Source: Taxawa tesnikishii (nom. ined.)
Lineage: Eukaryota > Ascomycota > Dothideomycetes > Dothideales
DNA length: 64,000 nt
Assembly (NCBI GenBank): GCA_030247885.1
Contig: JAPDRO010000029.1
Location: forward strand, 1-64,000
Direction of reading: 5' to 3'
Position numbers and translations under genes: made by a program. Each line of letters begins with the position of its first letter. Position 1 is the first letter of the stretch. The notes below the pieces were generated by a model that had not been told where the DNA came from, did not search any database, and worked only from the letters and a program-made list of their open reading frames with translations. Below are positions 21,585 through 32,994 of this stretch, in pieces.

Positions 21585-24500
21585 TCAGACGTTCAACCCG
21601 ATGAAATCTCCAAGCAACTCGACCATTTGCGACAGCAGTCGCGGATCTGCCGCAAGCGAGGGATAGCGCAGCGTAATCTCCGGAACCGCAATATCCTTCA
21701 CTTCCCTTCTCGATTTCGCAGCTCGAATCAGCGGCTCCAGCCTCTGCAGCATCAGCCAATTGCACGAAACATCTGCCAGCATCGCACCGCTCTTCTTCTC
21801 CGCCTCCGCAGCCGCCTTGTCCGGCGCCTGGATCTTTTCGAGCACGCGGCTCACGTAGGTGACTCGATGGAACAATCGCCAGGCCTTGGTTCGAGCATTT
21901 CCCGGCTCGCTGTTGAGGCTGTCCCGGAGTTGGCGAAGCAGTATGGCCGACGGCTCGGGTGACTCTTCGACCCACTGGTCGTCTACGACTTGCTTGAAGA
22001 ACGCATCCGTCCCTTCGACGCTGGGCTCGAGCCAGAACGTCATCCAGCGATAGGCGTCGACGGCACCTGGTCGCTTCACCAGCTTCCCGCCGGAACCTTG
22101 CGTTCGAATGTTCATAGGCAGAGGAAGCTCGGCAATCACTTCGAACCCCGACTCGGTTTGCTTGTCCTTGGTCTGCATGATGTTGGTATGCGCGCTATAA
22201 AGTGCGTCAAACTGGGCTGTGCACAGCACACATGCTGCCACGACCTCCATGTCGAAGCCACCGCCAACGCCGGCTTTGAAGTTGTCGTTGCCGCCGACTT
22301 CCTGCTGCACAAAGTCCATCGTTTGGTGCGTCTCCTGAAAGGTTCCTCCTCGGCAGTCCATACATATGAATTGCATATGTTTCGCCGTGCTCGGCTTGGC
22401 AGGTCTTTGACCTCCTTGTCGCCGGTGATCCGATACCGCTCGAACTCGCCCGCAAGCTGCTCTTCTGCGCGCCGGATGCGATCCTTGAGAGCATATGCTT
22501 CCAATGGCTTGTAATATGAGGCGTCTTTGGGAGCGTTCGTCTGCGAAATGTAATCCTCGTCGGCAACCATCCCACGGCGGCCATTGAGGCAGCCTTGCTT
22601 GGTGTACTTGTTATTGATTGGAAACGCAACGAGATTGCGGTCTTTTGGGATGTCAGGGTTCGGTTTCACTTGATAAGCGATGAGCGGTGCGACGGAGCCG
22701 CGGATCTTTAGCCGCAGAGCGAAAACGTCGGCCACCTCGCTCTCCACCAGCGCCAGCCCGGTGTTGGCAAGAGTAAGGCCCTTGACGAGAGGCTTTGCGG
22801 CGCTTTCTCCTTGCACCGATTGCACTCCTTCGACGTCGCCCTCTTCGACCCACGTACCAGTGAGATCCATCTTCAGGTCCATGTTGGTGTGAGCCTTGAT
22901 CGTCGAGACATTGTTGTTGAACTGAGCGTCTGTGATGTCGATAACGGTCTTCACAAACCCCTTGATTTTGCCGGAGGAGACCTCGCTTTCGACGCCTATA
23001 CCGGCGTCAACCTTCCATTCCGCTCCAAGGCCGCCACTAGCAGTGATGTTGACGTCCGTCTGGTCTTCTGTGCGAAGGCCGTAGGAGTACTGTACATACT
23101 GAGAGTTGGCAAACTTGACGGAACTCGTCGGCTTCTCGTCTTTGTGGACATAATTTTCCGCCGGGACCGGCGGTGCGCCTTCGATATAGCCAATCAGTGT
23201 GGGCGAGGTCTGAACCTGACTGACCCACTCAGTCAGCAAGGTGCCGATGCGGAAGCCAGTGTCCAAACGCCAGGTACCAGTGTTGTCGATGAAAGAGTAT
23301 GCCCGCTTGAAGCTGCCCTCGAAAGTGCCATTGGCGCCGAGCTGCATCGTGCCATACTCGGTGACCGAAGGGCCGGTTTTCAGGCTCGCCCCTTGACTGT
23401 GCGGTCGGCAGCCATGTCGCCATAGGTGTGTTGCACGCAAGATGCATCGCGGCCCACGGGAGCCTGCGAGATTGTCTGTTGTGTGTTCTCTCCATAGAGG
23501 GGTGTAAGATGCCAGGAATTGACGGAGTGATCCGCCAGAATGCCCAGTCCACCCGTGGAATTTGCTGGCCTACCATTGTCTTCCACATCGAAAGGTAGAT
23601 AGACGGCGATCTCCGGAGGAACCTCATCCAATCGAGCATTCATCGTATCACAGATGTTGTTCCTCGTGCGCGGTACGCCCCAGATGCGGAACTCATCAAA
23701 CTGGATACTTGTCAGCCAAGGCTCACACGCTCCATCTCAGACAACTTACTTCACCCTCGAAACTATTATCATAGAGCAGGAAGCGCGCGTCCTGGTTGTT
23801 CTCCTTGATCACATTGCCAAGCGTCAATTGGTGTGGCCCGGCTGGTCGCTCGAGGGCTCGAGTCTCTGAAGCGGTCGAGGTCGTCTTATGCACGCCGTTC
23901 ACATAGACGCCTACACGATGATCGGGTGCGAACGGCGAGCGGACCCATTTTGGTTCTTTCTTCAATTTACCGTGATTACGTCCGGTATCATCTGCGAGCG
24001 CTTTGGTCTCACCACTCTGGCCGGACCATGACGCGACCAAGCCGCTCTCTGAGATGTTTGCAGTGCAGAATCGGCTTGACGATTTAGGAACCGGACGCAC
24101 TGGCGCCGAATACAATCGGAGGAAGCCGATGGTGCCGGACAGGCCAGAAGTGGACCACGGTGCACCGCCCAGGTAAAGGACCGCCGTATTCGACGAGGCA
24201 ACTCCGCTGGCTTGGGCTGCGCCATCAGTCGAGATTTTCGTCGTCTTAGCAGATTTCTCGCCTTCGACCAATTCCTGTACCGATGGCGGAGTCAACACGA
24301 GCCCCGTCCCATCCGCCGCGTCCCACGCTTTCATCGTCACGCACTGCGCCCAGCGGGGAGATTCGTTGGTTCTTTTGATCTGCATGTATTCTCGCGAGAT
24401 GAAGACCTTATACGCCTTCCCAACCTCAAGTGTACTGCCCTCCGAAGTGTAGGAATGCTTCTCCGCCGTTTCTTTGGCGCCGTTTTCATCTTTGGCCCAA

Positions 24501-27500
24501 AACACTAGTCGCAAGCGGTTAGAGTTGGTTACCTCGATATGTATGGGTGCGTCGCCCCGGATGCGTCCGACTGTTTCGTGAGAACGATCTGGTCTCGTCC
24601 GCCAACCCACAACTGTAGGGTGAAAGCGATCGAGAAGTCTTGCAGGTTAAACTCGGCCGCCGTGCCCAAGTCCACGTAGTTGGAGCCGCTGAAATTCAAA
24701 GACAAACTGTTGTGCACTGAACAGGCAAAGTGGAACCATTTGTTGACCTGGAAGGCATCGTCGTCCTTGATGGACAGAAGACAGCCGTTCGCGTTGCAGG
24801 CCAGCTGGTAACGATCCGCACTTGGCGCCGTAAGCGTGGGTATGGCAAGCACGAATGTCTGGTAATCGTTCGACATGCCCTCGGAGAGCGGAGACCTTTC
24901 TGAAGTGTAGGCGACGACCACAGTTTCTGTGACCTTGGTCACCTTGATCCAGCCCTCAAATGCAAGGCCGGGATCGGCTGGTGCGCAGAGACCTTGGCTG
25001 AGCATGGAGTAGGTCGAATTGTCCTTCAGCTGGAGAGCCGTTGAGGGGTTTGGGGCTGCAAAACATGGGCAATCGCCGTTGCCGGCAAGGGTTGCCTCGC
25101 AGTTAACCGCAATTTTGTTTCCAGGCTGTTCCGAGGCTGACTCCACCTGTGACGCGAATGATGTGATCGACACCAGAGCCGATCCGAGGGAGTAGTCCGG
25201 GATGGATTTGCCTGTCGTCCTGACAAGGCCTTCATAGTCGTAGCCGATGGAGACAACGACGGTATTCTTCAAGCGCTTCCCAGACTCTGAGACTTTCGGC
25301 GTCTTGACATACCCCATCACGATGACCTTGGTGGCATCGACAGCCGCATTTTCCTGCACGACGTACCGCCAGCCACAGATATCCAAGCAGGTAGCAGCGG
25401 CAACTTGCTCCCGCAAGCCTTCCTGGAGTCTGATAGTAGTCGGATCGGTCGTGTTGTATGACTAGTATGTTGCGTTAGCTGTGATGGCCAGATGCGACGA
25501 GATTGGCCGGCTCACCAATATATCGGCGGCCAATTTGCCGATTGTGTTGCGCGCCGACATGCTACGTCCGCTCAGCAGTTCACAAAACCTGTCCACACTT
25601 GATGGAACATCTACTCGTACCGTTAGCTGGTGTCTCGGAAACTCTTGACATACCTACATTGCCAGAGCTCGCTCATCTCGCCATCGGCCGTAGTCGCAGC
25701 GATGCGCACATTCACAGCGACTTCCGCATCGACCCCCGACGACAATGTTTTGATGGTCACATTCTTGGCTTGCCGAAGCTTGCTTGCGGCGAGCACGCCA
25801 GGGAATTTTACCAGAGCGACCAGAGAGTCTGCATCCATCGAGCGTGAGACGTCATATGTCAGTGCCGAGAAGCCACCGGGGTCCCGATCCGCCATGTTTT
25901 TGTAGTAGATCGTCACAGACCCCATCGCCGAGTCCCAGACGTAGGGCGTGTCTGCGGAGCACTGTGCCGCTGGGAAGTCGAGATAGCCGCCGAATATCTC
26001 GATCCCCGCGGGATCAATATAGAGCAAGGATGTCGGAGCATATTTCTCGGCGCTTTTGTTTTGTGCTGCGGCGTCAGCCTTACGGTTAATGGCTTTGATG
26101 GGACGTAAAGGCACGACCGGTGGCGAATCGCACAACGTTCCGTCTGAAAGAAGGCCAAAGTCGATTATAGCGAGCGTTGACTTCTGCTTCGACTTCACCT
26201 TGGCTACAAAGCACAGTAAAAGTCTCGCGCCTCTCTTCAAGGGTTTGGCACCGGCCTTTGCTTTCTTCTCTTTCGATTCCTGTTCGTCAGCGGTCTCCTT
26301 CGACGCGGAGATCGAGCTGGCGGTTGGAGCTACCAATGAAACTTGTTCATAGTACACGGACGCACCGAGGCCACCATCAATCGCCACATCTTCTGGCAGG
26401 CGGATTTGTCTTTTGACAACCCGGTGCTGGCCGCCATTTTGGCCGGCCGCTCGTTCCAGACAGATAGCACGGGAGGATCTACCTTGGACGGAGATCCATT
26501 TTCAGGTGTTTGTTTGCCCAAAGAGCTTGTCATTTGGATCAGCATATCGTACTTATTCATGGTGGCGTCGAAAGCCATTAGACCGGAAGCCTCGTCAAGA
26601 TGCCAGCATGCTTCCAAATAAGGTTCCATACCAGTGAGACGCGTGAACATTCTTGACTTGATGGTAGCAGGCTGTAGTGGATAGCTCCACACCCGAATCT
26701 CGTCCAAGGCTCCTTGATATTGCTGTTTCTCGTCCGCTGGCTGTCGAACGAGCTGTTCGATGATACCAGGCTTCGCGTTCGCAGGGAGCTCTGTGGGCCC
26801 GGAGGCCGAAGCCTCCCCATTGACGAACAGCTCCACGGTCGGAGCAGTGCCGCCCACGAGTGTGAGAGCGATATGGTTCCAGCTACCTGCTTTAAGCTTG
26901 GTCGAGGTGGCGAGGTCGGTAGCAGCTCCAGCGACCTGAAAGGCTACGGTAAGCTGCTCGGTCAAGAACATGGTCGGGTAGTCTTGCACGGCACTGGCAT
27001 CTTCAACGACGTTGGCGCCGCCCGTCGACTTGCTGGCAGGTGTAAGGCGGAACAAAGGACATCTTGGAAATACGGTAGCTTTCACGTCATGCGCCGTCGC
27101 CGCTGATTCCGGCGTCTCGGCTGCAGCAGGGTCTATGGGTCGAACCCAAGCTTCCAATGTGTAGCCTTTAGAGAACGGCGCGGAAGAAAGGTCAATCTTC
27201 GCGTTCTTTGCCAGTACCAGCTCTGCAACTGCAGTCAGCGAACTTTACTGAGAATGAGGTGGCTGGGGCGACGCACGGACTACCATGTCCTTCCCATCTG
27301 ACGCAGGATCTTTAGTGAAGGTAAGTGCGCAGTTTGTGCTCGCAGCCTTTGGAACTAATACCTTCTTGACCTTACCGCAGACCTCGCCAGAATCCTTGAG
27401 GGCTGTGCAAGTGCCTGGGGCGGTTGCAAAGGTCTCCTTGTGATCGATATCGCACGTGTAGTAGGTCCGTCCATGGACGTCGAACAAACCGTCACTAGCA

Positions 27501-28351
27501 ACATCGGCAGTGAAGCAATCAACGCGCGAGTCGGAACTGGAGCAAGCAAGTATCATCCAGCGAGAGATGTCGTTGGTCATGGTCGGCGTTTGCAGCACGC
27601 GGAATCTGCCAGCCCTCAAGTCTCGAACAAAGCGCAAGGAGAATGTGGGCTCGTAGAAAGGTTCCTCGTTGATATCCTTCACAGCCAGCGTGTCTTTGTT
27701 GTTTAGTGGCATGCGTTTCTGGCCGCTCCGGCGAAATCGCACCTCCAATGTCCGCTGTAGAGTGCTACCGACAAGCATGAAGCGGTCGCATAGGAGATTG
27801 TTATCGATGGGCGGCTTCGACGGATCAGAGTCCTTCACGAATCTCTTCAAGAAATCATCGGTGGCGAGGCGGCTTTGTCGGAAGACGTACACGTATTTGC
27901 CGTCGGACAGGACCTGGAAGTTGACGATCTGAGGGTCCATGAGGCAGAGCGAAGTCGAGATCCAGTGATCCAGCTTCTCCACATCGTCTCGACCGACTTT
28001 CAGACCCGCGCGGTCCACCAAAGGCAATGCATAGGCAGGTACCGCTTCCTCTCCAACTACGCGCAGCTCGGAGGGGAAGCGCAAGGATTTGGCATTCTCG
28101 AACCAATGCTGCGAGTCGAGCTGCTCCGGGTCATCTTTGGTCTTTGCGCGGTCCGCCTCTGCCTGGTTGGTGGCGACTGCGTCGTCGGTGGCATTGAGTA
28201 CGGAGTAGTCGAAGAACAAATTTCCATTCACGGCCTTGCCCAGTGCAAAAGCGATGGTGATGCCACAGTGCGTCAGGATCTGAGTGGAAAGGTACTGACC
28301 ACCTTTGACGGCGGTGTACTGCTTCTCGTTCGGGACATCGTTGACTGCCAT
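21585..28351 (-). CDS. Giant LamG/concanavalin A-like protein (~2,184 aa)
   Basis: Very large multidomain protein, probably carbohydrate-binding; no signal peptide at the start (MAVNDVPNEKQ). A first part of about 350 residues has no family I recognise. Then come LamG/ConA-like modules: LEAWVRPID...WNHIALTLVG...LFVNG...ALDEIRVW; LAFEGWIKV...KWFHFACSV; and YVDLGTAAEFNLQDFSIAFTLQL...VGVYVNGVHK...FDEFRIW. The C-terminal third contains GYIEGAPPVPAEN and AYRWMTFWLEPS, motifs I associate with large LamG proteins of fungi and bacteria, function unknown. Four introns fit donor, branch and acceptor rules: 27229-27276 (48 bp), 25589-25653 (65), 25462-25515 (54) and 23701-23749 (49). Single-base losses shift the frame near 26399, 24555-24558 (C4), 23389-23392 (C4) and 22385. 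Removing introns and allowing one base each gives exactly 2,185 codons without stops. Convergent with the zincin-lectin gene, divergent from the 372-aa gene. Confidence 0.85.
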
Positions 28352-28572
28352 TGGGAGAGGTGGAGGGATTCACCTTGATGGGTGAGCCCTTGTAGGTATC
28401 TGGAGGAAGCCCGAGCACTGGCCCAAGGAATGTGCAGAACGCGCAGAGCCTACACTGGCACAGTTATGCATCCCGAGCGCGACAAAGTCTCGAAGTGCAG
28501 TCGCGCCATTCCCGAGCTGGTCCGGTATGCTGTGCCTGACTCTACACACACCGCCACGACTATTGCTCTGCT

Positions 28573-28602
28573 CGTGCGGAGGCGTGCGGAGGCGTGCGGA
28601 GG
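28573..28602 (+). repeat. Three tandem CGTGCGGAGG decamers
   Basis: Three exact 10-bp units in tandem, 222-251 bp upstream of the LamG start codon. GC-rich direct repeats in a promoter could be a zinc-cluster factor site array; this is only a suggestion. Confidence 0.75.
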
Positions 28603-29291
28603 CCAGCTGAGACTGCGCGTCCTGTTCCATCGTTCTCTCGGCATGCGTCAGTGAGGGAGTGGTTGCGGGGCCGCGGGCGAACTATGTATGGCGAGCGCGC
28701 TGGAACAGCAGGTCGAGTGGCAGGCCATGCTGCATGATGCTGCGGTCGAGGCACTGATCCGTGCACTCGGGCTGGCGCTGTACCCCAGACGAAGCTACCC
28801 CACGCGCGCCAGGGTGCTGGGCCCAGCTAGCCACCGAACAAGCCACTACCGAGCTTGATCTCACCTTGCCTAAAAAGGTGGCTTACTTTCTAAGCTAACA
28901 GTCTGCGATCTAGGATCTGATCAGATGCCCGCACACCTTTCGAGTAAGACAACCTCACACCACTCAAGTAAGACAATCTATTCGATCAAGAGCCTTTCAC
29001 CTGCAGCATCATTAGCTGTCGCAGCTGCAGGATGCTGTTGCCCATCATCCCCGCCACCGTCTGCCCGTTGGTGTTCCGCAGATGATACGGCATTGCACTA
29101 GCCTCACTTACGACAGCCACTTTCGCCTACATGTTCAGACATGCTGCACTCTAAGAGGATCCCGAATGTCGTCTGAAACTCTGTGGTTGACCAGAAGCGA
29201 GCCATCGTTCGTCTCTCGCGCTTCTGTTGCGCTCCCGCCGTCTGAGCTGGGAGCGCCCGATTCCCCCTTTTCCTTTTCCCTGGTTTCCGCC

Positions 29292-29305
29292 GCTGCATAT
29301 GCAGC
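29292..29305. promoter_or_regulatory. 14-bp palindrome upstream of the 372-aa gene
   Basis: GCTGCATATGCAGC is a perfect palindrome 54 bp before the ATG at 29360. It could be a dimeric factor site or lie in the 5' UTR. Confidence 0.4.
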
Positions 29306-29359
29306 CGTCATTCCTCTTCGCACACATTGCCAGCTGCACTCAACCAGCCCTGCTCTGAA

Positions 29360-30478
29360 ATGGCACCCAAGTCCAGCACGACTTCAAGCACCTCCTCGGA
29401 CGGTGGGACCCGTTTGAAGACGGTTTCCCGCTCGACGACAGAAGGGCCGACACATAATGGCGACGACCCTAAGCCCGACCCATCGGAACACCCCATCCCC
29501 AATCCAACCAAGCCAAAGCTTTCGACCAGCAAGCAAGGCGGACTGCACCCGAGCAAATCCCCAGCAGAGTCTGACGATCCGACGACCTCTGACATTTCCC
29601 TCCCAGTCAAGCTTGCCTCGCAGGACTCCATGCCGGCCGATCGAAAGGCCAGCGCACAAGCATTGATAGCGAGACTCCAAAAATGGCCGACGTACGTCGA
29701 ACAGGATAAATCCCTACCCGAGAACAGGGACCTTCCCGAAATCGCGATCCCGGAGTTCAGGTGGTCGAGGCTGCAGAGCCTTGATCCCAAGAAGATATAC
29801 ATCCGCCCCAGGGGCGCCAAGAAGGACGAGCCAGCCGACGAGGGCGCGCGGTCCGAGGAGAGCGACGATGAAGAGGAGGTGGAGCCGTTGCCGATTGAGA
29901 AGCGCACCTCATCCTACATCCACCCCAAGACCGGAAAATTGGTTGCGTATCGAAAGGAAATCTTCATGAACTCGGAGGGCGAGCTGGTCGACTCGCTCGA
30001 CGAGGTGGAGACCAAGGTGAAGATCGATGTTCGCCGAGGCGGCGTTCGCGTCACCGACGAGCGCGAGTTGGCCCTCATGATGTACGCCGCAGAGTATATG
30101 ACGCGCGACATGTTGCCGGAACACGTTATCACTGGCCTCAACGTCGTCAGCACGTGCATGGGCGTGGCTCTCTTGGGAGTGGACCTCAACGCGGTCAAGC
30201 GGTTCATCACAGTGCCCACTGCGATTGACAAAGCAGTAAAGACTGCCGCAGATTATGTGGGAAAAGCGGTTGGGGTTGCTGAGGCCAGTAAAAAGCTTCT
30301 GGGAGATTGGGACATGATCAAGGTAGGCAGAGGGATGGAACAATTCGAAAAGGTCTACAAAGATTCAGAGTCGAGTCGCAAACAGTATGAAATCTTCGTC
30401 AAGTGCGCTATTGCGAAGAAAATGATTATGAAGAGAGAGAATGAAGAGGAGGATAAGAAGAAGGCAAATGGACCTTAG
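29360..30478 (+). CDS. Uncharacterised 372-aa protein
   Basis: Single uninterrupted frame without introns or lesions. I chose the first ATG of the frame at 29360 (MAPKSSTTSS); the frame runs back to 29327 but with no ATG there. The first ~100 residues are Ser/Thr/Pro-rich and probably disordered. An acidic patch follows (EESDDEEEVEPL). The conserved-looking part is YIHPKTGKLVAYRKEIFMNSEGELVDSL and then DVRRGGVRVTDERELALMMYAAEYM. A weakly hydrophobic stretch (VITGLNVVSTCMGVALLGVDL) may be a buried helix or membrane segment. The tail is Lys/Glu-rich (KRENEEEDKKKANGP). I recognise no family. It is divergent from the LamG gene, so it may belong to the same functional unit; that is inference. Confidence 0.75.
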   Translation: MAPKSSTTSSTSSDGGTRLKTVSRSTTEGPTHNGDDPKPDPSEHPIPNPTKPKLSTSKQGGLHPSKSPAESDDPTTSDISLPVKLASQDSMPADRKASAQALIARLQKWPTYVEQDKSLPENRDLPEIAIPEFRWSRLQSLDPKKIYIRPRGAKKDEPADEGARSEESDDEEEVEPLPIEKRTSSYIHPKTGKLVAYRKEIFMNSEGELVDSLDEVETKVKIDVRRGGVRVTDERELALMMYAAEYMTRDMLPEHVITGLNVVSTCMGVALLGVDLNAVKRFITVPTAIDKAVKTAADYVGKAVGVAEASKKLLGDWDMIKVGRGMEQFEKVYKDSESSRKQYEIFVKCAIAKKMIMKRENEEEDKKKANGP

Positions 30479-31148
30479 CTGGTTGTCCATGAAGCCAAAT
30501 GGTGCCAGTCATATAGTCTCAAGCTTTAGAAGTGGACAGTCTAACGAGTAACGTGTTGCTGCAATGTATGAAATGTCCAAAACACTCTGTGCGCAGGAGC
30601 AATTCAGTTGATCGAAAAGTAGAACGCCTCATGGTCGTGCCTAGTTCTACAGGACCCAGCCAAATCCCCGTCATCTCGTTGAAAACCCTCTACTTCGAAG
30701 CGGTGCTGCCCGTTGTCACTTGACAAGTTACAAAACCCGGAGTCAAACGCGACTCATCATAAAGCGAGACTAGTCAGCTCAGTTCCTAGGGTTTGCCGGA
30801 ACTCTACAAAATCCGCATCGCGCACAGAAGCCCAAAAGCTTTGCTTACGGGTTGTACTCTGAAACGCATGGTATTGCATGGTGGGAACATACAAGGCAAT
30901 CCCACTCAGAGATCGATCCCTGCATACCTATGCTCAGAGGCAACCAGGAAGTCAGCAGCTTCTGTGAATGACCTGCGTTGGGCACAAAATCTCATCGTGA
31001 CTGCCATCCAAACCACAACGTCATCGGAGATTACCCTTCTGACAAACCCAATGCAAAGACTAGACCACGACAATCTCACTCGCGCACATGTATGTTCAGA
31101 TGATCCAGACACCGCCGCTCACGGCCATCGACAATCACGTCCTCAGCC
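30479..31148. other. Gene-free spacer before the HET relic
   Basis: Normal-composition sequence. Short frames at 30532-30723 and 30793-31152 show no family features, and the latter lacks an ATG at its start. It may contain decayed upstream sequence of the HET gene. Confidence 0.5.
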
Positions 31149-32994
31149 ATGATATGGGTGGACGCGAAACAAACTATGCTCTTTCTGCATTGCAATCGCA
31201 GCCGTGAAGTCGAACGCAATCTTTCCTCACCGAAAGGTCGCGAAGGATATCAAAGAGCTTGCCTACAGAGGATGTCACATATGCTTGCTACTCCACTGAT
31301 CTTTCTCACTCGTACTACGAGAGGGATATCAGCTAAGCTCTGCGGTACGCAAAGACGATCCTTGGGAGGCGAAGGTGGCAATCGAAGGACGCCCGAACCA
31401 GCCACTATAAAGATCGAATGCTATCCTACCGATAAGCGAGATCAGTGCATCACTCTATGTTTGTTTGGCCGGCCTTCCACTCCAGACTCCCATGCTTCGA
31501 CTGCTGCTCGTAGTCAGCATAATGTAGGCATCATGGACAGCACGGGATCAATTAACACGCTTGCAACGACCAGAACGTGGTTAGGGAATGCTTGCGTGAC
31601 CACACGGAAGTCTGTGCAGTGAACCACGACAACATCTATCGCATTGTGCCCAGCCGCTTAATAGGCATTCATGGTTCGCTTGAGCCGTTGACCTTGGAAG
31701 ATGATGGCAACCCAGCCGCACAGTCCCTAGTCCTCAGCTATTGCTGGGGCCAAAGACGAAGTAGTGGGCTAAAGCTACAGAGATCTAATGAAAAGGACCT
31801 ACACAAGAACATTCCTTCCGAAGCCTTACCATGAACAGTCGCCAATGCTGTCGTCGTGAGTCATGAGCTTAGATACCGTCGCTTGTGGGTGGATCGGCTG
31901 TGCATGCTGCAGGATGACCCTGAAGACTGGAGTAGGGAGGCAGAACGCATATGAAGCTACTCTAACAATGCCGACTGCACTCTTGCGGCTCCATGGTCTG
32001 CTGATGCCGACAAGGGTCTCTTCTCTCACGGAAATCCTTCTGATAATGCAGCCTTTGCGAATCGAAAATGCTACGACTAATATTGGATGGACTGTAAGAG
32101 CCGAAAACATCGAAGACTGGGCGGGACATTACCCTAGGCTATACATCGGCCCCGTCTATCCTCTGATAGAGCGAGCATAAATATTACAAGAGATTCTCCT
32201 CCTCACGTACGGTCTCCCTAATGACATACTGGGAACGCAGAACTGTTCAGCTTGCCGAAGATAGCCCCCATGGAATGCTCGACCTTCTATATGCTGCAAA
32301 TCTCAGGAGGTTCGGCTTTAGGTCCACCCATTCGAAGATACCGAACCGAGTCGACTGCATCACTCGATATGCAGCCGGTCATGAGGATATGTAGTCCATC
32401 CCAGAGAGTGGGAAGAGCCGGGCCACGTTCAAAGCCCACTGGGCGGACTTGGTTGAGTATTATACACGGTGCCAAATGTCGTACTCTGGAAAGGACCGAT
32501 TGAGGGCTATTGCGGGCATGATCCACTCCATCTCAGCTAGGACCGGAGAAGTTTTCGTGCATAGACTGCTCAACTCAGGAATAGCTACTAAAGTCCTTTG
32601 GTGGCAGTGGACAGATTGTAAAGGGGACCCCGGGAAGGTTCCGATGGGGACAGGTCGACAAGTCGATGCTCCGACTTGGTCATGGGGTTCGGTTGCTGGC
32701 AGTACACAGCCCTTCCGGAGTCGCCGCGTCCTTGACGTGCTACGTCACGAACCCTGGCACGTCGAGATGATGGCGTCAATCGTAGGAGACCTAGCTATAG
32801 TAAGAATGCAGCCCTCTAGCAGCGTTGACTCGCATCCAGTCTGCCGGGTAGACTTCACGGCTCCCCTAATAGAGGCGGTTATAGGCGGTCGTACTAATCT
32901 ACGACGCTATTACTGGACTATCAGGGCAGCTAGATTGGCCTCTAGTGCATCACGTTCGATGCCAGCTTCTAGCCAGATAAGCGTAGGACAATAG
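31149..32994 (+). pseudogene. HET-domain (heterokaryon incompatibility) gene relic
   Basis: HET proteins are fungal non-self recognition factors that trigger incompatibility cell death. The relic shows the HET core in order: RECLRDHTEVC, then YRIVPSRLI, VLSYCWG, then after a TGA ANAVVVSHELRYRRLWVDRLCMLQDDPEDWSREAERI, then NADCTLAA. The downstream part typical of HET proteins is present too: WADLVEYYTRCQMSYSGKDRLRAIAGM and DAPTWSWGSVAG. In-frame stops lie at 31832-31834, 31952-31954 and 32078-32080. A one-base shift occurs near 31580 and others lie in the C-terminal half. The first ~140 codons from 31149 are a plausible but unproven N-terminal region. The 3' end runs straight into the RIP block, so its tail may have been eroded from there. 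Confidence 0.85.

Larger units (their letters stand above)
28352..29359. promoter_or_regulatory. Divergent intergenic region, possible shared promoter
   Basis: About 1 kb between two divergent start codons, with no supported gene. It holds three tandem CGTGCGGAGG decamers (28573-28602), a pair of related AGTAAGACAA(C/T)CT motifs near 28943-28977, and a palindrome close to the right-hand start. The arrangement would allow co-regulation of the LamG gene and the 372-aa gene; no binding factor can be named. Confidence 0.5.

Noticed and set aside
22680-23425. Plus-strand frames opposite the LamG gene (e.g. 22811-23425)
   Set aside because: Antisense shadows; the minus strand carries continuous LamG-type protein sequence.
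29308-29907. Minus-strand 199-codon Ser/Gly-rich frame
   Set aside because: Antisense to the Ser/Pro-rich start of the 372-aa gene; composition explains it.
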